The notes: a model not told the origin generated them from the sequence alone. 64,000 nucleotides of DNA from Pyruvatibacter mobilis (GCF_012848855.1 NZ_CP051630.1:1343501-1407500), one strand, 5' to 3'; counted from the first letter of the stretch, positions 1 to 10,317 are shown. Translations and numbers: made by a program.

Positions 1-1
1 G

Positions 2-1111
2 CTGGAGACCATCTTCCAGGCTGAGACCATCGAGCGGAGCCTGTTTTCGCCGTCGCTTCTCAACCGCGCCAATGTGGAAGAGGTGGTGGCCATTGTCCGT
101 GGGCTGAAGGGCACGCTGGGCGGGTTCCGCGGCGTGCAGAAGGAAGGGCCGAACACCTACACGGTGTTTCTCGAGCGCGGCCGCGTGCCGGCTGAGATCA
201 AGCTGGACGACAATGGTCTTGTTACCTTCCTGTTCTTCCGCCAGCCGACGGCAGCGGGCCTGACGCCGCAGGAAGCGCTGGGCGGCTTTGTGCGGCTGGA
301 ACGCAGCGGGGGCGGGCAGGTTGCCGTGCTGGTGACGCGGGATGGCCAGGACCAGGTGGCGCTGGCGCCGGATGCGGCACTGGATGCGGGGTCCGCGTTC
401 AAGATGGCCGTGCTGCGCGCCCTGAGCGACAGCGTCGACAAGGGTACGCGCAACTGGGCCGACGTTGTGGCTCTCAAGCCGTCCTGGCGGTCGCTGCCCA
501 GCGGGATCCTGCAGGAATGGCCGGAAGACACGCCGGTGACGCTCGGTACTCTGGCCACACTGATGATCTCGATTTCCGACAATACGGCGACAGACGCGCT
601 GATCGACATTCTGGGCCGTGAGGCCGTGGAAGCCTACCTGCCAAGCGCCCCGGTGCTGACCACGGCGGAGTTCTTCAAGCTCAAGGCGGATGTGAACAAT
701 ATGCGGGCGCGCTACCGTGCATCGGAACCTGCCGATCGGCGGGCGGTGCTGGCCGAACTCGCGGACGCCCCGCTGCCGCCGATTGATGCGCTGGATGACA
801 GCCCGTCGCCGGAAATCGGCTGGCATGTATCCGCGCGCGACCTCTGCGGGCTGATCGACAAAGTGGCGGCCCAGCCTGCCATGCAGGTCAATCCCGGTGT
901 CGCCAACCCGGATGACTGGGAACAGGTGGCCTATAAGGGCGGGTCCAATTTCGGGGCTTTCAACATGACGACCCACCTGGTGGACGAGACCGGGTCCGCA
1001 TGGTGCGTGACGGCGACCTGGAACACGGAGCACGCGGCTCTCGACCAGGCAGCCTTTACCACGGCCTATCTCGCCATGATCGGCAGCCTGGCCCAGGCAG
1101 ACCTTCCCTGA
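2..1111 (+). CDS. Serine hydrolase, class A beta-lactamase-like fold (5' end outside window)
   Basis: The frame is open from base 2, so the N-terminus lies outside the window; about 369 residues are visible. The three hallmarks of the penicillin-recognising serine hydrolase fold appear in order: SAFK (SxxK nucleophile motif, 392-403), SDN (575-583) and KGG (935-943) in place of the usual KTG/KSG. The first third, before SAFK, looks like the extra N-terminal domain found in exported class A-like serine hydrolases. The substrate cannot be told; a true beta-lactamase is less likely than a peptidoglycan- or ester-directed hydrolase because the third motif is KGG and I see no clear ExxxN omega loop. 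It ends 131 bases before ilvD. Confidence 0.75.
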   Translation: METIFQAETIERSLFSPSLLNRANVEEVVAIVRGLKGTLGGFRGVQKEGPNTYTVFLERGRVPAEIKLDDNGLVTFLFFRQPTAAGLTPQEALGGFVRLERSGGGQVAVLVTRDGQDQVALAPDAALDAGSAFKMAVLRALSDSVDKGTRNWADVVALKPSWRSLPSGILQEWPEDTPVTLGTLATLMISISDNTATDALIDILGREAVEAYLPSAPVLTTAEFFKLKADVNNMRARYRASEPADRRAVLAELADAPLPPIDALDDSPSPEIGWHVSARDLCGLIDKVAAQPAMQVNPGVANPDDWEQVAYKGGSNFGAFNMTTHLVDETGSAWCVTATWNTEHAALDQAAFTTAYLAMIGSLAQADLP

Positions 1112-1242
1112 TCCATTCCGTACGCCATCGGGGAGCGCAGGGCATTTGGCCGCAAGGCCGTGACCGGCTCCCGCGGTGGATAAGCCTTCCCCAAACGCCT
1201 ACACTCCGCGCCAAACGACATAACCCCTGGAGAGTTTTTCCA

Positions 1243-2967
1243 ATGAGCGCCAACACCTTTGACAAGTCGAAGCTTCCCAGCCGTCACGTGACGGTCGGCC
1301 CCCAGCGCGCGCCGCATCGCTCCTACTATTATGCGATGGGCCTCTCCCAGGAAGAGATTGACCAGCCGTTTGTGGGCGTAGCCACCTGCTGGAACGAGGC
1401 TGCACCGTGCAACATCGCGCTGCAACGCCAGGCACAGTCGGTGAAGCGGGGCGTGAAAGACGCCGCCGGGACACCGCGCGAGTTCTGCACCATCACGGTG
1501 ACGGACGGCATCGCCATGGGTCACCAGGGCATGAAGTCGTCGCTGGTGAGCCGTGACGTGATCGCGGACTCGGTCGAACTCACCATGCGCGGCCATTGCT
1601 ATGACGCGCTGGTGGGCCTTGCAGGCTGCGACAAGAGCCTGCCCGGCATGATGATGTCGATGCTGCGCCTCAATGTGCCGAGTGTCTTCATGTATGGCGG
1701 CTCGATCATGCCGGGTCAGTTCAAGGGCAAGGATGTAACGGTGCTGGACGTGTTTGAAGGCGTTGGCCAGCACTCCGCCGGCAACATGTCGGATGATGAC
1801 CTGCATGAGCTTGAGTGCGTGGCGTGCCCGAGCGCGGGCGCCTGTGGCGGACAGTTCACGGCCAACACCATGGCCTGCGTGTCCGAAGCCATCGGCCTTG
1901 CCCTGCCGAACTCCGCCGGTGCGCCTGCGCCCTATGAGAGCCGTGACGCCTATGCGGAGGCCTCAGGCCGCGCGGTGATGGAGCTGATCAAGACGGGTCT
2001 GCGCCCGCGCGACATCTGCACGCGCAAGGCGTTCGAGAATGCGGCAACCGTGGTTGCGGCTTCCGGCGGCTCGACTAACGCGGGGCTGCACCTGCCGGCC
2101 ATGGCTGCTGAGGCGGGCATCGACTTCGACCTGATGGAAGTGGCCGAGATCTTCAAGAAGACGCCCTATGTGGCGGACCTCAAGCCGGGCGGCAATTACG
2201 TGGCCAAGGACATGTATGAAGCCGGCGGCGTGCCGATGCTGCTGAAGACGCTTCTCGAAGGCGGCTTCCTGCACGGCGACTGCATCACCGCGACCGGGAA
2301 GACCCTTGCCGAGAACCTCGAGGAAATCGAGTGGAACCCGGAGCAGAAGGTGATCTACCCGGTGTCCAACCCGATCACGCCGACGGGCGGCGTTGTGGGC
2401 CTTCAGGGCTCGCTGGCACCGGACGGGGCCATCGTGAAGGTGGCGGGCCTTGAGAAGCTCCAGTTCTCCGGCCCGGCCCGCTGCTTTGACTGCGAGGAAG
2501 ACGCCTTCGAGGCGGTGGAGAACCGTCAGTACGAAGAAGGTGAAGTACTGGTGATCCGCTACGAGGGCCCGAAGGGCGGCCCGGGCATGCGCGAGATGCT
2601 GTCCACCACCTCGGCGCTGTATGGCCAGGGGATGGGCGACAAGGTGGCGCTGATCACCGACGGGCGCTTCTCCGGCGCGACGCGCGGCTTCTGCATCGGC
2701 CATGTGGGCCCGGAAGCAGCTGAAGGCGGGCCGATCGGCCTGATCGAGGATGGCGACATCATCACCATCGATGCCGAGAAGGGCACGCTGGAACTTGATG
2801 TCTCCGCAGATGTTCTGGAACAGCGGCGTGCCAAATGGCAGCCGCGCAAGACAGATTATAATTCCGGCACATTGTGGAAATACACTCAGCTCGTCGGTCC
2901 GGCCCGCTATGGCGCGCTGACCCATCCGGGCGCAAAGGAAGAAACGCATGTTTATGCGGACATCTAA
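1243..2967 (+). CDS. ilvD: Dihydroxy-acid dehydratase
   Basis: Converts 2,3-dihydroxy-isovalerate and 2,3-dihydroxy-3-methylvalerate to the 2-oxo acids in valine and isoleucine synthesis; cytosolic Fe-S enzyme. 574 residues, the usual length. The family signatures [10 protein letters not shown] (Cys129) and [12 protein letters not shown] (Cys201) are intact, and Cys49 in [10 protein letters not shown] is the probable third cluster ligand. The ATG at 1243 is preceded by GGAGAG about 8 bases upstream and gives the normal family N-terminus; a longer open frame upstream overlaps the previous gene and is not used. The last 20 bases overlap the start of the next gene. Confidence 0.96.
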   Translation: MSANTFDKSKLPSRHVTVGPQRAPHRSYYYAMGLSQEEIDQPFVGVATCWNEAAPCNIALQRQAQSVKRGVKDAAGTPREFCTITVTDGIAMGHQGMKSSLVSRDVIADSVELTMRGHCYDALVGLAGCDKSLPGMMMSMLRLNVPSVFMYGGSIMPGQFKGKDVTVLDVFEGVGQHSAGNMSDDDLHELECVACPSAGACGGQFTANTMACVSEAIGLALPNSAGAPAPYESRDAYAEASGRAVMELIKTGLRPRDICTRKAFENAATVVAASGGSTNAGLHLPAMAAEAGIDFDLMEVAEIFKKTPYVADLKPGGNYVAKDMYEAGGVPMLLKTLLEGGFLHGDCITATGKTLAENLEEIEWNPEQKVIYPVSNPITPTGGVVGLQGSLAPDGAIVKVAGLEKLQFSGPARCFDCEEDAFEAVENRQYEEGEVLVIRYEGPKGGPGMREMLSTTSALYGQGMGDKVALITDGRFSGATRGFCIGHVGPEAAEGGPIGLIEDGDIITIDAEKGTLELDVSADVLEQRRAKWQPRKTDYNSGTLWKYTQLVGPARYGALTHPGAKEETHVYADI

Positions 2968-3682
2968 GACCGTTTTGACGCTTCTGGCGGGACTGGCCCT
3001 TGCGGGCCTCCCGGCAGCAGCGTTTGCCGCACCGCTGCAGGACGGTATTGAGCTCTACAGCTCCGGCGACGTTGCAGGCGCAACCGCTGCCTGGGTGAAG
3101 GGCGCGGAAGAGGGCGATGCGACGGCTGCCTATCTCGCCGCCAAGATGTATGAGGGCGGCAAGGGCGTGGCCCGCAATCCGGGCAACATCGTCTACTACA
3201 TGCAGAAGGCGGCCGAGGGTAACCACATCCAGGCGCAGGTGGAGCTTGCGGATTTCTACCGCGCGGGCTTTCCCGATGCGGACCTTGAGAAGGACGCCAA
3301 CCTGGCGCTGGCCTGGTATGAGAAGGCCGCGCTGAAGCAACATGCTGAAGCCCAGATGAAGATCGGCGAAATGCACTATCACGGTGTCGGCGCGGAGCGG
3401 AACCGGTTTGAAGGCATCCGCTGGTATGAGCTCGCCGCTGAGAAGTATTACACGCCGGCGCTCATTCACCTGGCCGGGCTTTACTGGGATGGTGATCCGC
3501 TGCCGCAGGACAAGGCGAAGGCCTATGGCTTCCTGCTACTGGCGCGGCAGGCGGCGACGGACGAGACGCGTCCCGGCGTCGACAAGCTTCTGGAGCTGCG
3601 CGAGCAGCAGATCTCACCGGCACAGCGGGACGCCGGTGTGCGGATCGCCGAGGCTTTCCGGTTCGAACACCCGAAGAAGTAG
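2948..3682 (+). CDS. Exported Sel1-repeat (TPR-like) protein
   Basis: 244 residues. The N-terminus is a signal peptide (basic start, hydrophobic core, AFA-A cleavage site near residue 27), so the protein is probably periplasmic. The rest consists of four to five Sel1-like helical repeats, with hallmarks such as [30 protein letters not shown] and [14 protein letters not shown], forming a scaffold for protein contacts. The start at 2948 has AAGGAA seven bases upstream inside ilvD and overlaps that gene by 20 bases, suggesting translational coupling; a second in-frame ATG lies at 2954. The partner is unknown. Confidence 0.85.
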   Translation: MFMRTSKTVLTLLAGLALAGLPAAAFAAPLQDGIELYSSGDVAGATAAWVKGAEEGDATAAYLAAKMYEGGKGVARNPGNIVYYMQKAAEGNHIQAQVELADFYRAGFPDADLEKDANLALAWYEKAALKQHAEAQMKIGEMHYHGVGAERNRFEGIRWYELAAEKYYTPALIHLAGLYWDGDPLPQDKAKAYGFLLLARQAATDETRPGVDKLLELREQQISPAQRDAGVRIAEAFRFEHPKK

Positions 3683-3758
3683 CGCGCAAAAAACGCGCCT
3701 GATCCGGCGCAAGGCGTGGTAGAGAGGGACCAGATCAAATCCCTCCGTGAGCAGCCCC

Positions 3759-4277
3759 ATGGCCTCCACCAAGCGGCCCAGCACTGCATTGCCCAAATCC
3801 GTGTCCCGCAAGCCCCTTATCGGCTGGCGGGAATGGGTCGGGCTGCCGCAGCTTGGCGTTGATCAGATCAAGGCCAAGATTGACACCGGCGCGCGCACCA
3901 GTGCGATCCATGCTTTCAAGATAAGGGCGCTAACCGATGGCGGGGTGCCGTATGTGTCGTTCAGGCTCCACCCCGTGCAGCGGCGGAAGACGCCCGAAAT
4001 CGAATGCGTGGCACCGGTGCATGACCGCCGCCGGGTGCGCAGCTCGAACGGCGAGCAGCAGATGCGCTATGTCATCCGCACACCGATTATTCTGGGCGCC
4101 CACGAAGTGCTGGCAGAAGTCACGCTGGCAGACAGGGATCAGCTTGGTTTCCGCATGCTGCTGGGGCGCGAATTGCTTCGCACACACTTCCTGATTGATC
4201 CGGGACGGTCCTTCCTTGCCGGATCACCCCAAACCGACAGCACGGCCGAACAGATGGCCGCCTTACCCTCCGAGTGA
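3759..4277 (+). CDS. Retropepsin-like protease of the RimK-associated 'ATP-dependent zinc protease' family (RimB-like)
   Basis: 172 residues. The motif [12 protein letters not shown] (Asp42-Thr43-Gly44) is the single-copy D-T-G catalytic motif of this family (PF05618/COG4067), which adopts a dimeric aspartyl-protease fold despite its zinc-protease name. The second hallmark [12 protein letters not shown] follows near the C-terminus. It lies 13 bases before rimK, and family members are very often paired with RimK-type ligases, where they are thought to process or counteract the added amino acids. The start is uncertain: ATG 3759 gives a normal length, and GTG 3747 is also in frame; neither has a strong ribosome site. 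Confidence 0.85.
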   Translation: MASTKRPSTALPKSVSRKPLIGWREWVGLPQLGVDQIKAKIDTGARTSAIHAFKIRALTDGGVPYVSFRLHPVQRRKTPEIECVAPVHDRRRVRSSNGEQQMRYVIRTPIILGAHEVLAEVTLADRDQLGFRMLLGRELLRTHFLIDPGRSFLAGSPQTDSTAEQMAALPSE

Positions 4278-4290
4278 AAGTCTCAATCGC

Positions 4291-5220
4291 ATGAAGATCG
4301 CTCTTCTGTGCCGGAACGCCGACCTCTATTCCCATCAGCGCCTGGTGGGGGCCGCCCAGGAACGGGGGCACGAGATCGACGTCATCAATCATCTGCGCTG
4401 CTATATCGACATCGCGTCGAGCGACCCAGAAATCCACTATGACGGGATATCTCTGAAGGGCTATGACGCGGTCATTCCGCGTATCGGCGCGTCGGTGACG
4501 TTTTTCGGGACCGCCGTGCTGCGCCAGTTCGAGATGATGGGCGTCTATCCGCTGAACGAGAGCGTGGCCATTACCCGCGCACGGGACAAGCTGCGCAGCC
4601 TTCAGCTGCTGCAGCGCGACGGGGTGGGGTTGCCCAACACCGTCTTTGCGCACCGGACGTCGGAAGCAACCGAGATCCTGAAACTCGCCGGCGGCGCACC
4701 GGTGGTGATCAAGCTGCTGGAGGGTACGCAGGGGATCGGGGTGGTGCTGGGCGAAACCACCAAGGCGGCGGAAAGCATCATCCAGGCATTCGGTGGCGTG
4801 CGGACCAATATCCTGGTTCAGCAATTCGTCAAGGAAGCCAATGGCGAGGATCTGCGGTGCTTCGTGGTCGGCAACAAGGTGGTGGCCGCCATGCTGCGCA
4901 AGGGCAAGGAGGGCGACTTCCGCTCCAACCTCCATCGGGGCGGCACCGCCAGCGTGGTGAAGATCTCACCGAAGGAGCGGGCCACAGCGATCAAGGCGGC
5001 GAAGGCCATGGGCCTCAATGTGTGCGGCGTGGACATGCTGCGGTCCAATGAGGGGCCGGTGGTGATGGAGGTCAACTCCTCGCCGGGTCTTCAGGGAATT
5101 GAAACAGCTACCGGCGTAGACGTTGCCGGTCAGATCATTCAGTTTATCGAAAAAAATGCCCAGCCAGGCAAAACGCACACCAAGACACCAAAGAAGCGGA
5201 GCGTCCCGAAGCGTGACTAG
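4291..5220 (+). CDS. rimK: RimK-type ATP-grasp amino-acid ligase
   Basis: 309 residues, matching the RimK family, whose E. coli member adds glutamates to the C-terminus of ribosomal protein S6 and can make poly-glutamate. The ATP-grasp core is clear: [15 protein letters not shown] (nucleotide-binding loop), [19 protein letters not shown], and the metal-binding [13 protein letters not shown] near the C-terminus. The N-terminal part ([12 protein letters not shown]) is the preATP-grasp domain. The last 20 or so residues are Lys/Thr-rich and extend past the core. It lies between a RimB-like protease and an M14 deacylase, in a predicted amidoligase operon. Whether the target is S6, another protein or a free metabolite is not shown by the sequence. 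Confidence 0.9.
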   Translation: MKIALLCRNADLYSHQRLVGAAQERGHEIDVINHLRCYIDIASSDPEIHYDGISLKGYDAVIPRIGASVTFFGTAVLRQFEMMGVYPLNESVAITRARDKLRSLQLLQRDGVGLPNTVFAHRTSEATEILKLAGGAPVVIKLLEGTQGIGVVLGETTKAAESIIQAFGGVRTNILVQQFVKEANGEDLRCFVVGNKVVAAMLRKGKEGDFRSNLHRGGTASVVKISPKERATAIKAAKAMGLNVCGVDMLRSNEGPVVMEVNSSPGLQGIETATGVDVAGQIIQFIEKNAQPGKTHTKTPKKRSVPKRD

Positions 5221-6280
5221 GAAGCAACCGGCGCGCGCCCCGCTGGATATCGGCGGCAAACTCATCGCGCCGGGAACGCGGCAGGTGGTGGATCTGCCGC
5301 TCAGCATGATGTCAGATCACACACCGGCCAGCCTGTCGCTGCAGGTGATCCATGGCCGCCGAGAGGGCCCGACAGTCTTCGTGTCGGCAGCGATCCATGG
5401 CGACGAGATTATCGGCGTGGAGATCGTCCGGCGGCTGATCCGCGCACCAGCGCTGCGGCGGATGGCCGGTACACTGTTGCTGATCCCGATCGTCAATACG
5501 TTTGGCTTCATCAATCACAGCCGCTACCTGCCGGACCGGCGCGACCTCAACCGGTCGTTTCCCGGCAGTGCTGGCGGATCGCTGGCCGCCCGGCTTGCGC
5601 ATCTGTTCACCAATGAAGTTCTGGCCCGCAGCGACGTGGGGATCGATTTGCATTCAGCGGCAGTCAACCGGATCAACCTGCCGCAAATCCGGGTGGATAC
5701 GAGCAACAAGCGCGCGCTGGCGCTGGCTCGCGCTTTTGCGCCGCCGGTGATCGTCAATTCCAATCTGCGCGACGGCTCACTGCGCGAGGCTGCGTCAGAG
5801 CGTAATATCCCGGTCATGGTGTTCGAGGCAGGCGAGGGCCTGCGCTTTGACGAGACGGCGATCCGGATCGGCGTCAAGGGCGTGCTCAATGTGCTGCGGG
5901 AATTGGGCATGATCACCGCCCGCAAGAGCAGTGCCGCGGCACACAAGCCCGCGCCGCAGGCTGCTGTCGCCACGCGGACATTCTGGGTGCGTGCCGCCGA
6001 GGGCGGTGTCGTGCGGACGCATTGCACCATCGGCCAGTTCGTGAAGAAGGGGGCGCTGCTGGGTGTTGTGTCCGACCCGTTCGGGGAGCGGGACACCGAC
6101 ATTCTCTCACCGCATACGGGGCTGATCATCGGGCGCAGCAACCTGCCGATCGTCAACGAGGGCGACGCGCTGGTGCATATCGCCTCCGTGCCCCGCGCCG
6201 CGGCAGCCCGCGCGGATCTCGACACGCTCGAGGAATCCTTCGAGGGTGACCCACTGTTTGACGAGGACGAGATCCTCTAG
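5213..6280 (+). CDS. M14 succinylglutamate desuccinylase/aspartoacylase-family deacylase
   Basis: 355 residues. Zinc-peptidase motifs are present: HGDE (His62, Glu65), [11 protein letters not shown], and DLHS (His147), followed by a probable catalytic Glu in VFEAGEG near residue 205. The C-terminal 70 residues ([13 protein letters not shown] to VIIGRSN-like region) resemble the small beta-barrel 'lid' of AstE/AspA proteins. This family removes acyl groups from amino acids. GTG 5213 is chosen because it overlaps rimK by 8 bases and removes an unrelated N-terminal extension that is only rimK read out of frame. Its coupling to rimK suggests it hydrolyses a product of the ligase. Confidence 0.85.
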   Translation: MTRKQPARAPLDIGGKLIAPGTRQVVDLPLSMMSDHTPASLSLQVIHGRREGPTVFVSAAIHGDEIIGVEIVRRLIRAPALRRMAGTLLLIPIVNTFGFINHSRYLPDRRDLNRSFPGSAGGSLAARLAHLFTNEVLARSDVGIDLHSAAVNRINLPQIRVDTSNKRALALARAFAPPVIVNSNLRDGSLREAASERNIPVMVFEAGEGLRFDETAIRIGVKGVLNVLRELGMITARKSSAAAHKPAPQAAVATRTFWVRAAEGGVVRTHCTIGQFVKKGALLGVVSDPFGERDTDILSPHTGLIIGRSNLPIVNEGDALVHIASVPRAAAARADLDTLEESFEGDPLFDEDEIL

Positions 6281-6306
6281 GGCTGCCCTGCCCGGCAGCT
6301 GTGCCG

Positions 6307-6675
6307 TCATTCCACCACCGGGCGTTCCCGCACAAAGGTGAGGGAGGATCGCTTGAGGTCGATGAACTTGCGTTCATCTTCCAACAGGGCCTTGCCAGCT
6401 GCCAGCGCGTCCGGTTCGCTCATGGCGGCCCGCAGATCGTCCTCGCTGGCCCACCACAGCTCTGCAAATCCGTCATAGCGCGGCTGGGCGGCGCGCGAGG
6501 CCTGCATGGCGGCGTCGAACTCATGCTCCAGACCGTGGGACTGGACATAGCGCGCGATGCGCAGGGCGGGGGCGTGCTGCTTCACCAGCGGCGCGTGGCT
6601 GGTCCACCAATAGTCACGGAAAGCCTCGGTGCTGAGATGGGGCAGCCGGTGGAGGCAGAAGACGAGCTTGATCAA
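6307..6675 (-). CDS. EthD-domain protein
   Basis: 122 residues from a TTG start at 6675, chosen because it has AAGGAA/AGGA purines just upstream and yields the normal EthD start (IKLVFCLHRLP). The Pro-rich sequence further upstream in the same frame looks non-coding. Conserved features are FRDYWWTSHAPLV and YDGFAELWWAS, typical of the dimeric alpha/beta-barrel EthD family, which occurs near ether-degradation, polyketide and stress genes. The fold is recognisable; the substrate is unknown. It is convergent with the deacylase gene and stands alone. Confidence 0.78.
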   Translation of the reverse strand: MIKLVFCLHRLPHLSTEAFRDYWWTSHAPLVKQHAPALRIARYVQSHGLEHEFDAAMQASRAAQPRYDGFAELWWASEDDLRAAMSEPDALAAGKALLEDERKFIDLKRSSLTFVRERPVVE

Positions 6676-6917
6676 TTTTCCTGTTTCCTTCTCGGTACTT
6701 ATAGCCGGGTGTTTTTGGCCCGCTGGTTCGGCACGCTGGCGGGGATGACCAACAGTCACCGCCGGGCGGGGTGCAGGCAAGGTATCGGGCAGGGCGGCGG
6801 GTCATGTGTGCTGCCCATCTTTTACCTTGTTTGTCTGTAGCCATGGGAGGGGTCACGGTCCTAAGCTAGCTTCGACGGCGGGGCACTGGCTCCTGTCGGC
6901 AGTTGGGGACAAACAGA

Positions 6918-8495
6918 ATGCGCGTCGCGGTCGGAGGCTTCCAGCACGAGACGAACACCTTCGCTTCCCAGAAGGCGGATCTGGACGCGTTTCTGCAGCC
7001 GGACGCCTGGCCGGCGCTGCAGGGCGGTGACGGCCTGCTGACGACTTTCGCGCCGTCGGATGACGGCAGCGCCTCGATGAACATCCCCATTGCCGGGTTT
7101 CTTGCCCAGGCCCGCAAATCGGGCATGACGCCGGTGCCGCTCGTCTGGGCATCGGCCACCCCGTCGGCCCATGTCACGAGCAGCGCGTTCGGCCATATCG
7201 GCGGCATGCTGATCGAGGAACTGGAGCGCGCGCTGCGCGACGGGCCACTGGACGCCATCTATCTCGACCTGCACGGCGCCATGGTGACCGAAGACCAGGA
7301 GGACGGAGAAGGCGACCTGCTGGAATGGGTGCGGAACGTGGTGCGCGGCCAGGTGCCGATCATCGCGTCGCTTGACCTGCATGCCAACGTGACCGCGAAG
7401 ATGATGCGCAATGCCGACATCCTCGTGGCCTACCGCACCTATCCGCATGTGGACATGGCGGACACAGGCGCGCGCGCGGCCCGCATCACGGATCAGATCA
7501 TCCGGTCATCGGCGCGGCCGGCCAAGGCCTTCCGCAAGCTGAATTTCCTGGTGCCGCTTACGGCGCAGTGCACGATGCTGGACCCGGCGGGGCTTATTTA
7601 CGCTGATGTGGCGGCGCTTGAAGCTTTGAAGCAGGCGCCGGACGACGCGCAGGAAACCCCTATCCTGTCAGCTTCCGCCACCATGGGTTTTCCGCCCGCG
7701 GACATCGCGGAATGCGGCCCGGCTGTTTTTGCCTATGCGGATACGCAGGAAGCCGCCGACGAAGCCGTGACGCGGCTGGCGGAAACGTTCCGCGAGTTCG
7801 AGCGCGGGTTCCGGCAGAAGCTGTGGGCACCGGAAGAGGCCGTGGCCTATGGCGAGGCCGCGAGTGCCGGAGACCGGCGGCAGGGCCCGCTGATCCTTGC
7901 GGACACGCAGGACAATCCCGGCGCGGGCGGCAACGGCGACACGGTCGGTTTGCTCCGCTCACTGATTACCGGAGCTGAAAGCGCTATATGCGGGGTCATG
8001 TTTGATCCTGCGTCCGTGGCTGCGGCCTGGGAGGCCGGGGAGGGCGGCCATGTGGCATTGACCCTCGGCGCGTGGACCGGCGGGGCGTCTGAAAGCCCGG
8101 TCAAGGGCGTGTTCGAAGTACTCAGGCTGCATGACGGCGAGATCGATGCACCGGGCGCATTCTATCGCGGCGCGCGGCTGTCTCTTGGCCGCTCGGTCCT
8201 GCTGCGCATCAATGACGTGCGCATCGTGGTGGCGAGCCAGAAAGTCCAGACGGCTGACCGGGCAATGTTCCGCGCCTTCGGCATCGCGCCGGAGAAAGAG
8301 AACATCGTAGCGCTCAAGAGCTCCGTGCATTTCAGGGCGGACTTCCAGGCAATTGCGCGCGACGTGCTGGTTGTCGCGAGCCCGGGGCCGAACCCGGCCA
8401 ACCATGAAGAGCTGCCCTATAAGCGCCTGCGCAGCGGCGTGCGGCTCATGCCCATGGGACCTGCGTTTCAGCGCTCCCGCAAGCCATTGAAATAG
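6918..8495 (+). CDS. M81-family metallopeptidase, MlrC-like
   Basis: 525 residues, slightly over the family norm. The MlrC-type domain is clear: an N-terminal GGFQHETNTF, then LDLHGAMVTE and SLDLHANVT with candidate zinc residues, and a C-terminal domain ending in RRLRSGVRLMPMG-like sequence. MlrC of sphingomonads hydrolyses linearised microcystin and is the founder; most homologues have no known substrate and probably act on small peptides or amides. The ATG at 6918 is preferred to a TTG 15 bases earlier. The 3' end overlaps the convergent GFA gene by 28 bases. Confidence 0.85.
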   Translation: MRVAVGGFQHETNTFASQKADLDAFLQPDAWPALQGGDGLLTTFAPSDDGSASMNIPIAGFLAQARKSGMTPVPLVWASATPSAHVTSSAFGHIGGMLIEELERALRDGPLDAIYLDLHGAMVTEDQEDGEGDLLEWVRNVVRGQVPIIASLDLHANVTAKMMRNADILVAYRTYPHVDMADTGARAARITDQIIRSSARPAKAFRKLNFLVPLTAQCTMLDPAGLIYADVAALEALKQAPDDAQETPILSASATMGFPPADIAECGPAVFAYADTQEAADEAVTRLAETFREFERGFRQKLWAPEEAVAYGEAASAGDRRQGPLILADTQDNPGAGGNGDTVGLLRSLITGAESAICGVMFDPASVAAAWEAGEGGHVALTLGAWTGGASESPVKGVFEVLRLHDGEIDAPGAFYRGARLSLGRSVLLRINDVRIVVASQKVQTADRAMFRAFGIAPEKENIVALKSSVHFRADFQAIARDVLVVASPGPNPANHEELPYKRLRSGVRLMPMGPAFQRSRKPLK

Positions 8496-8893
8496 GCTTC
8501 CACGTCCTTCACCGGCAAATGGTCGTCAAAGCCGTTCATAAAGGCCGGGCGGTCTTTCGGAAAAATCTGGAATGCGGGCGGGGCGACATCCGGCGTATCG
8601 AGGGATCCGCCTGCGATGTTGATCTCGGTCTCATCGTCAGCAAGCCGGTAGGTCAGCGTGCTGCCGCAGGCCGCGCAAAAGCCACGCCGGGCCCATTTGG
8701 ACGAAGCGAACTCGGTGATGGTGCCCTGAAGGAGTGTGAAGCGGGACGGTTCGATACCCACCCAGACCACGAAGGGGGCGCCTGAACTGCGCTGGCAGTC
8801 ACTGCAATGACAGATGCCGCTGTTCAGCTTGCCCGTGGCGATGCTGTAGCGCACCGCGCCGCAGGAACAGCCGCCGGTGATGTCCCCGGTCAT
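8468..8893 (-). CDS. GFA-family zinc protein (glutathione-dependent formaldehyde-activating enzyme-like, CENP-V fold)
   Basis: About 141 residues. The zinc-binding cysteines of the GFA fold are in place: GGCSCGAVRY, ICHCSDCQRSSG and FCAACGSTL. The founder, Gfa of Paracoccus, was proposed to speed the condensation of glutathione with formaldehyde, but most family members are uncharacterised. Two adjacent ATGs are available (8896 and 8893); GGAGG lies three bases before the first and six before the second, so the second is favoured. The glutathione-dependent dehydrogenase for formaldehyde (55694) is 47 kb away, so the two are not co-transcribed. Confidence 0.85.
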   Translation of the reverse strand: MTGDITGGCSCGAVRYSIATGKLNSGICHCSDCQRSSGAPFVVWVGIEPSRFTLLQGTITEFASSKWARRGFCAACGSTLTYRLADDETEINIAGGSLDTPDVAPPAFQIFPKDRPAFMNGFDDHLPVKDVEAYFNGLRER

Positions 8894-8908
8894 CATGCGC
8901 CTCCCGTT

Positions 8909-9700
8909 TCAGTTCGCGCTGAAATCCAGTTCCGCCCAGACGGGCACGTGATCGGACGGCTTTTCCCACTCGCGCACATGTTTGTCGATGTCGCAGCCGG
9001 ACAGGCGGTCGGTGGCCTGGGCGCTCAGCATCAGGTGATCGATGCGGATGCCGTGATCCTTCTGCCAGGCGCCGCCCTGATAATCCCAGAAGGAGTATCG
9101 GTGCGGGGTGGTGTGACAGGCGCGGAATGCGTCGGTCAGGCCGAGATTGCCGATCGACTGGAATGCCAGGCGCGTCTCCGGCAGGAACAGGGCATCGTCC
9201 GCCCAGGCGTTGGCATCGTGCACATCCTCCGCCTTCGGAATGACATTGTAGTCGCCGGCGAGCACCAGCGGCTCCTCATGGGCCAGCAGCGCCTGTGCAT
9301 GGGCGTGCAGCTTCGCCATGAAGTCGAGCTTGTAATCGTATTTGGGACCGGGGGCCGGATTGCCGTTGGGCAGATAGATGGAGGCCACTCGCAGCATGGT
9401 GTCGCCGGCGGGCACCAGCGCCTCAATGTAGCGGGCCTGCTCGTCGTCTTCCATGCCGGGCAGGCCACGGCTTACGTCTTCCATCGGCGACCTGGAGAGC
9501 AGGGCGACGCCGTTATAGGTCTTCTGCCCGTGGGTCTCGACATTGTAGCCGGCGTCTTCAATGGCTGAGCGGGGGAAGGCGTCGTCCACGCATTTGAGTT
9601 CCTGCAGGCAGACCACGTCCGGTTCGGCCTCTTTCAGCCAGGCCAGCAGGTTGGGCAGGCGGACCTTGATGGAATTGACGTTCCAGGTGGCGATCTTCAT
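8909..9700 (-). CDS. xthA: Exodeoxyribonuclease III (AP endonuclease)
   Basis: 263 residues, typical for Xth. Motifs of the endonuclease/exonuclease/phosphatase fold: MKIATWNVNSIKVRLP, CLQELK (metal-binding Glu), YLPNGNP, LAGDYNVIPKAEDV (catalytic Asp-Asn), RIDHLMLS and PSDHVPVW (catalytic His near the C-terminus). It cleaves DNA at abasic sites and removes 3' blocks during base excision repair. It is followed by the GFA gene on the same strand after only 15 bases and preceded by erpA on the same strand; xthA next to erpA is usual in Alphaproteobacteria. Confidence 0.95.
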   Translation of the reverse strand: MKIATWNVNSIKVRLPNLLAWLKEAEPDVVCLQELKCVDDAFPRSAIEDAGYNVETHGQKTYNGVALLSRSPMEDVSRGLPGMEDDEQARYIEALVPAGDTMLRVASIYLPNGNPAPGPKYDYKLDFMAKLHAHAQALLAHEEPLVLAGDYNVIPKAEDVHDANAWADDALFLPETRLAFQSIGNLGLTDAFRACHTTPHRYSFWDYQGGAWQKDHGIRIDHLMLSAQATDRLSGCDIDKHVREWEKPSDHVPVWAELDFSAN

Positions 9701-9776
9701 GGACGACTCCGCAATTCAGGGAAGCGGAGGGTAGGCGAGAGGCCGCCTTATGGCCAGCGCGCTTGGCGGCCTTGGC

Positions 9777-10148
9777 CTAGATCGAGAAGGAGGTACCGCA
9801 GCCGCAGGATGCGGTGGCGTTGGGGTTCTTCACCTGGAAGGACTGGCCGATCAGGTCGTCCACGAAATCCAGCTCGGAGCCGCCCATATACATGAGCGAC
9901 ATGGTGTCTACGAGCACGGTGGCACCGTCGCGCTCGATCACCAGGTCGTCATCGGTCCGGGTGTCGTCGAGGGTGAAATTGTACTGGAAGCCCGAGCAGC
10001 CGCCGCCTTCGACACTCACGCGCAGCATGGTGCCGTCCGGCTCCGCCGACAGGATCTTGGCAATCTGCCGTGCCGCGCTCTCGGTGACGGCAAAGCTGCC
10101 GCCGGAAGCTGCGTCCGTCTGGTTGGTCTCGACTTGCAGATCACTCAT
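9777..10148 (-). CDS. erpA: Iron-sulfur cluster carrier protein, A-type
   Basis: 123 residues. The three conserved cysteines of the IscA/ErpA/SufA family are present: GGGCSGFQY (Cys51) and CGCG (Cys115, Cys117). A-type carriers take clusters from the scaffold and hand them to apo-proteins such as the isoprenoid enzymes IspG/IspH. The position between xthA and dgt matches the ErpA-like member of the family in Alphaproteobacteria. The N-terminal 18 residues are a non-conserved extension. Confidence 0.9.
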   Translation of the reverse strand: MSDLQVETNQTDAASGGSFAVTESAARQIAKILSAEPDGTMLRVSVEGGGCSGFQYNFTLDDTRTDDDLVIERDGATVLVDTMSLMYMGGSELDFVDDLIGQSFQVKNPNATASCGCGTSFSI

Positions 10149-10317
10149 GGGTACACCCTCACACCAAAGCAGCTTCCGGATGCGCCCTGGCGGTGCTCCT
10201 GCCGGGCTTCCTTGCGCTGCATGTTGTAATCATTAGGTAATCGCAGAAAAACGGTTGTCAATAAAGGGTCTTAGCATCGTTGCTGACGGCCCGGCCTGTT
10301 GAAAGGAACTCCCCCCG

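Noticed and set aside
2-1111. True beta-lactamase (resistance gene)
   Set aside because: The fold motifs are present, but the third motif is KGG and no clear omega-loop Glu is seen; the N-terminal part also differs from secreted class A enzymes.
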